Origin: CAZQCJ01 sp964591885
Lineage (GTDB): Bacteria > Patescibacteriota > Microgenomatia > PFEM01 > JAPLYW01
Assembly (NCBI GenBank): GCA_964591885.1
Contig: CAZQCJ010000012.1
Span: 1 to 5,123, forward strand
DNA: 5,123 nucleotides
Reading direction: 5' to 3'
Both the position numbers and the translations under genes were made by a program. A model generated the notes under the pieces. It worked only from the letters and a program-made list of their open reading frames with translations. It was not told the DNA's origin and did no database searches. Shown one piece after another: positions 5,039-5,123 of this stretch (the first letter of the stretch is position 1; the number at the start of each line of letters is the position of its first letter).

Positions 5039-5123
5039 GCTGGAGTGGCGGAGTAGACAATCGCATCAGTCTGTAAAACTGACGCCGCAAGGCTACGTAG
5101 GTGCAAATCCTACCTCCAGCACA
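5039..5123 (+). tRNA. tRNA-Tyr, anticodon GTA, long variable arm, no encoded CCA
   Basis: A class II tRNA. The acceptor is GCTGGAG (5039-5045) with CTCCAGC (5114-5120), all seven pairs; the D stem is GCG/CGC (5048-5050/5062-5064). The anticodon stem is TCAGT/ACTGA with loop CTGTAAA, giving anticodon GTA for tyrosine codons TAC and TAT. The variable arm GCC-GCAA-GGC (5084-5093) is capped by a GNRA tetraloop, and the T stem is GTAGG/CCTAC. The discriminator A is at 5121, followed by CA, so the 3' CCA is not encoded, unlike in the tRNA-Thr here. The last bases touch the window edge but the tRNA body is complete. The T loop is TGCAAAT and the D loop has AG where GG is usual, both atypical. Confidence 0.93.

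Noticed and set aside
1..5123. CRISPR array, insertion sequence, phage genes or toxin-antitoxin pair
   Set aside because: No regularly spaced direct repeats, no terminal inverted repeats flanking a transposase, and no integrase or toxin-like proteins were found in any frame examined.

Overview
The window looks like part of a small, AT-rich bacterial genome (roughly 35-40% GC by eye), most consistent with a Patescibacteria/CPR-type bacterium. This is inferred from tightly packed genes, many short proteins with one N-terminal membrane segment and no strong family signature, a compact site-2-protease-like M50 peptidase, and mixed use of 3' CCA in tRNA genes. No 16S or other marker gene is present to confirm it.

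Left part (1-803, + strand): the 3' end of a membrane metalloprotease gene of the M50 family; an AT-rich terminator-like hairpin; then a stand-alone structured RNA of about 155-160 nt (520-678). The RNA has its own sigma70-like promoter, whose predicted start falls on the first base of the RNA's closing stem. Its layout resembles 6S RNA. A tRNA-Thr(TGT) gene with encoded CCA follows.

Middle part (832-4475, - strand): four genes read leftwards with gaps of 20, 31 and 41 bases, probably one operon. In transcription order they encode a membrane-anchored protein with a PsbP/Mog1-like look and an acidic tail, a family 4 glycosyltransferase with a C-terminal membrane helix, a membrane-anchored alpha/beta hydrolase with a complete Ser-Asp-His triad, and a membrane-anchored four-cysteine protein that may have a LolA-like fold. 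Three of the four gene products are predicted to be anchored by the N-terminus with the domain outside, and the glycosyltransferase probably works at the inner face of the membrane. Together they suggest a cell-envelope module, but no specific pathway can be named. The last gene has a strong Shine-Dalgarno sequence and a possible promoter of its own.

Right part (4476-5123, + strand): a 90-base divergent intergenic region. Promoter-like elements on both strands place transcription starts at or next to the ATG of each flanking gene, so both genes may be read from leaderless mRNAs. The rightward gene encodes a small secreted beta-rich protein with two cysteines. The window ends in a tRNA-Tyr(GTA) gene whose D-loop and T-loop carry a paired departure from the usual elbow bases.
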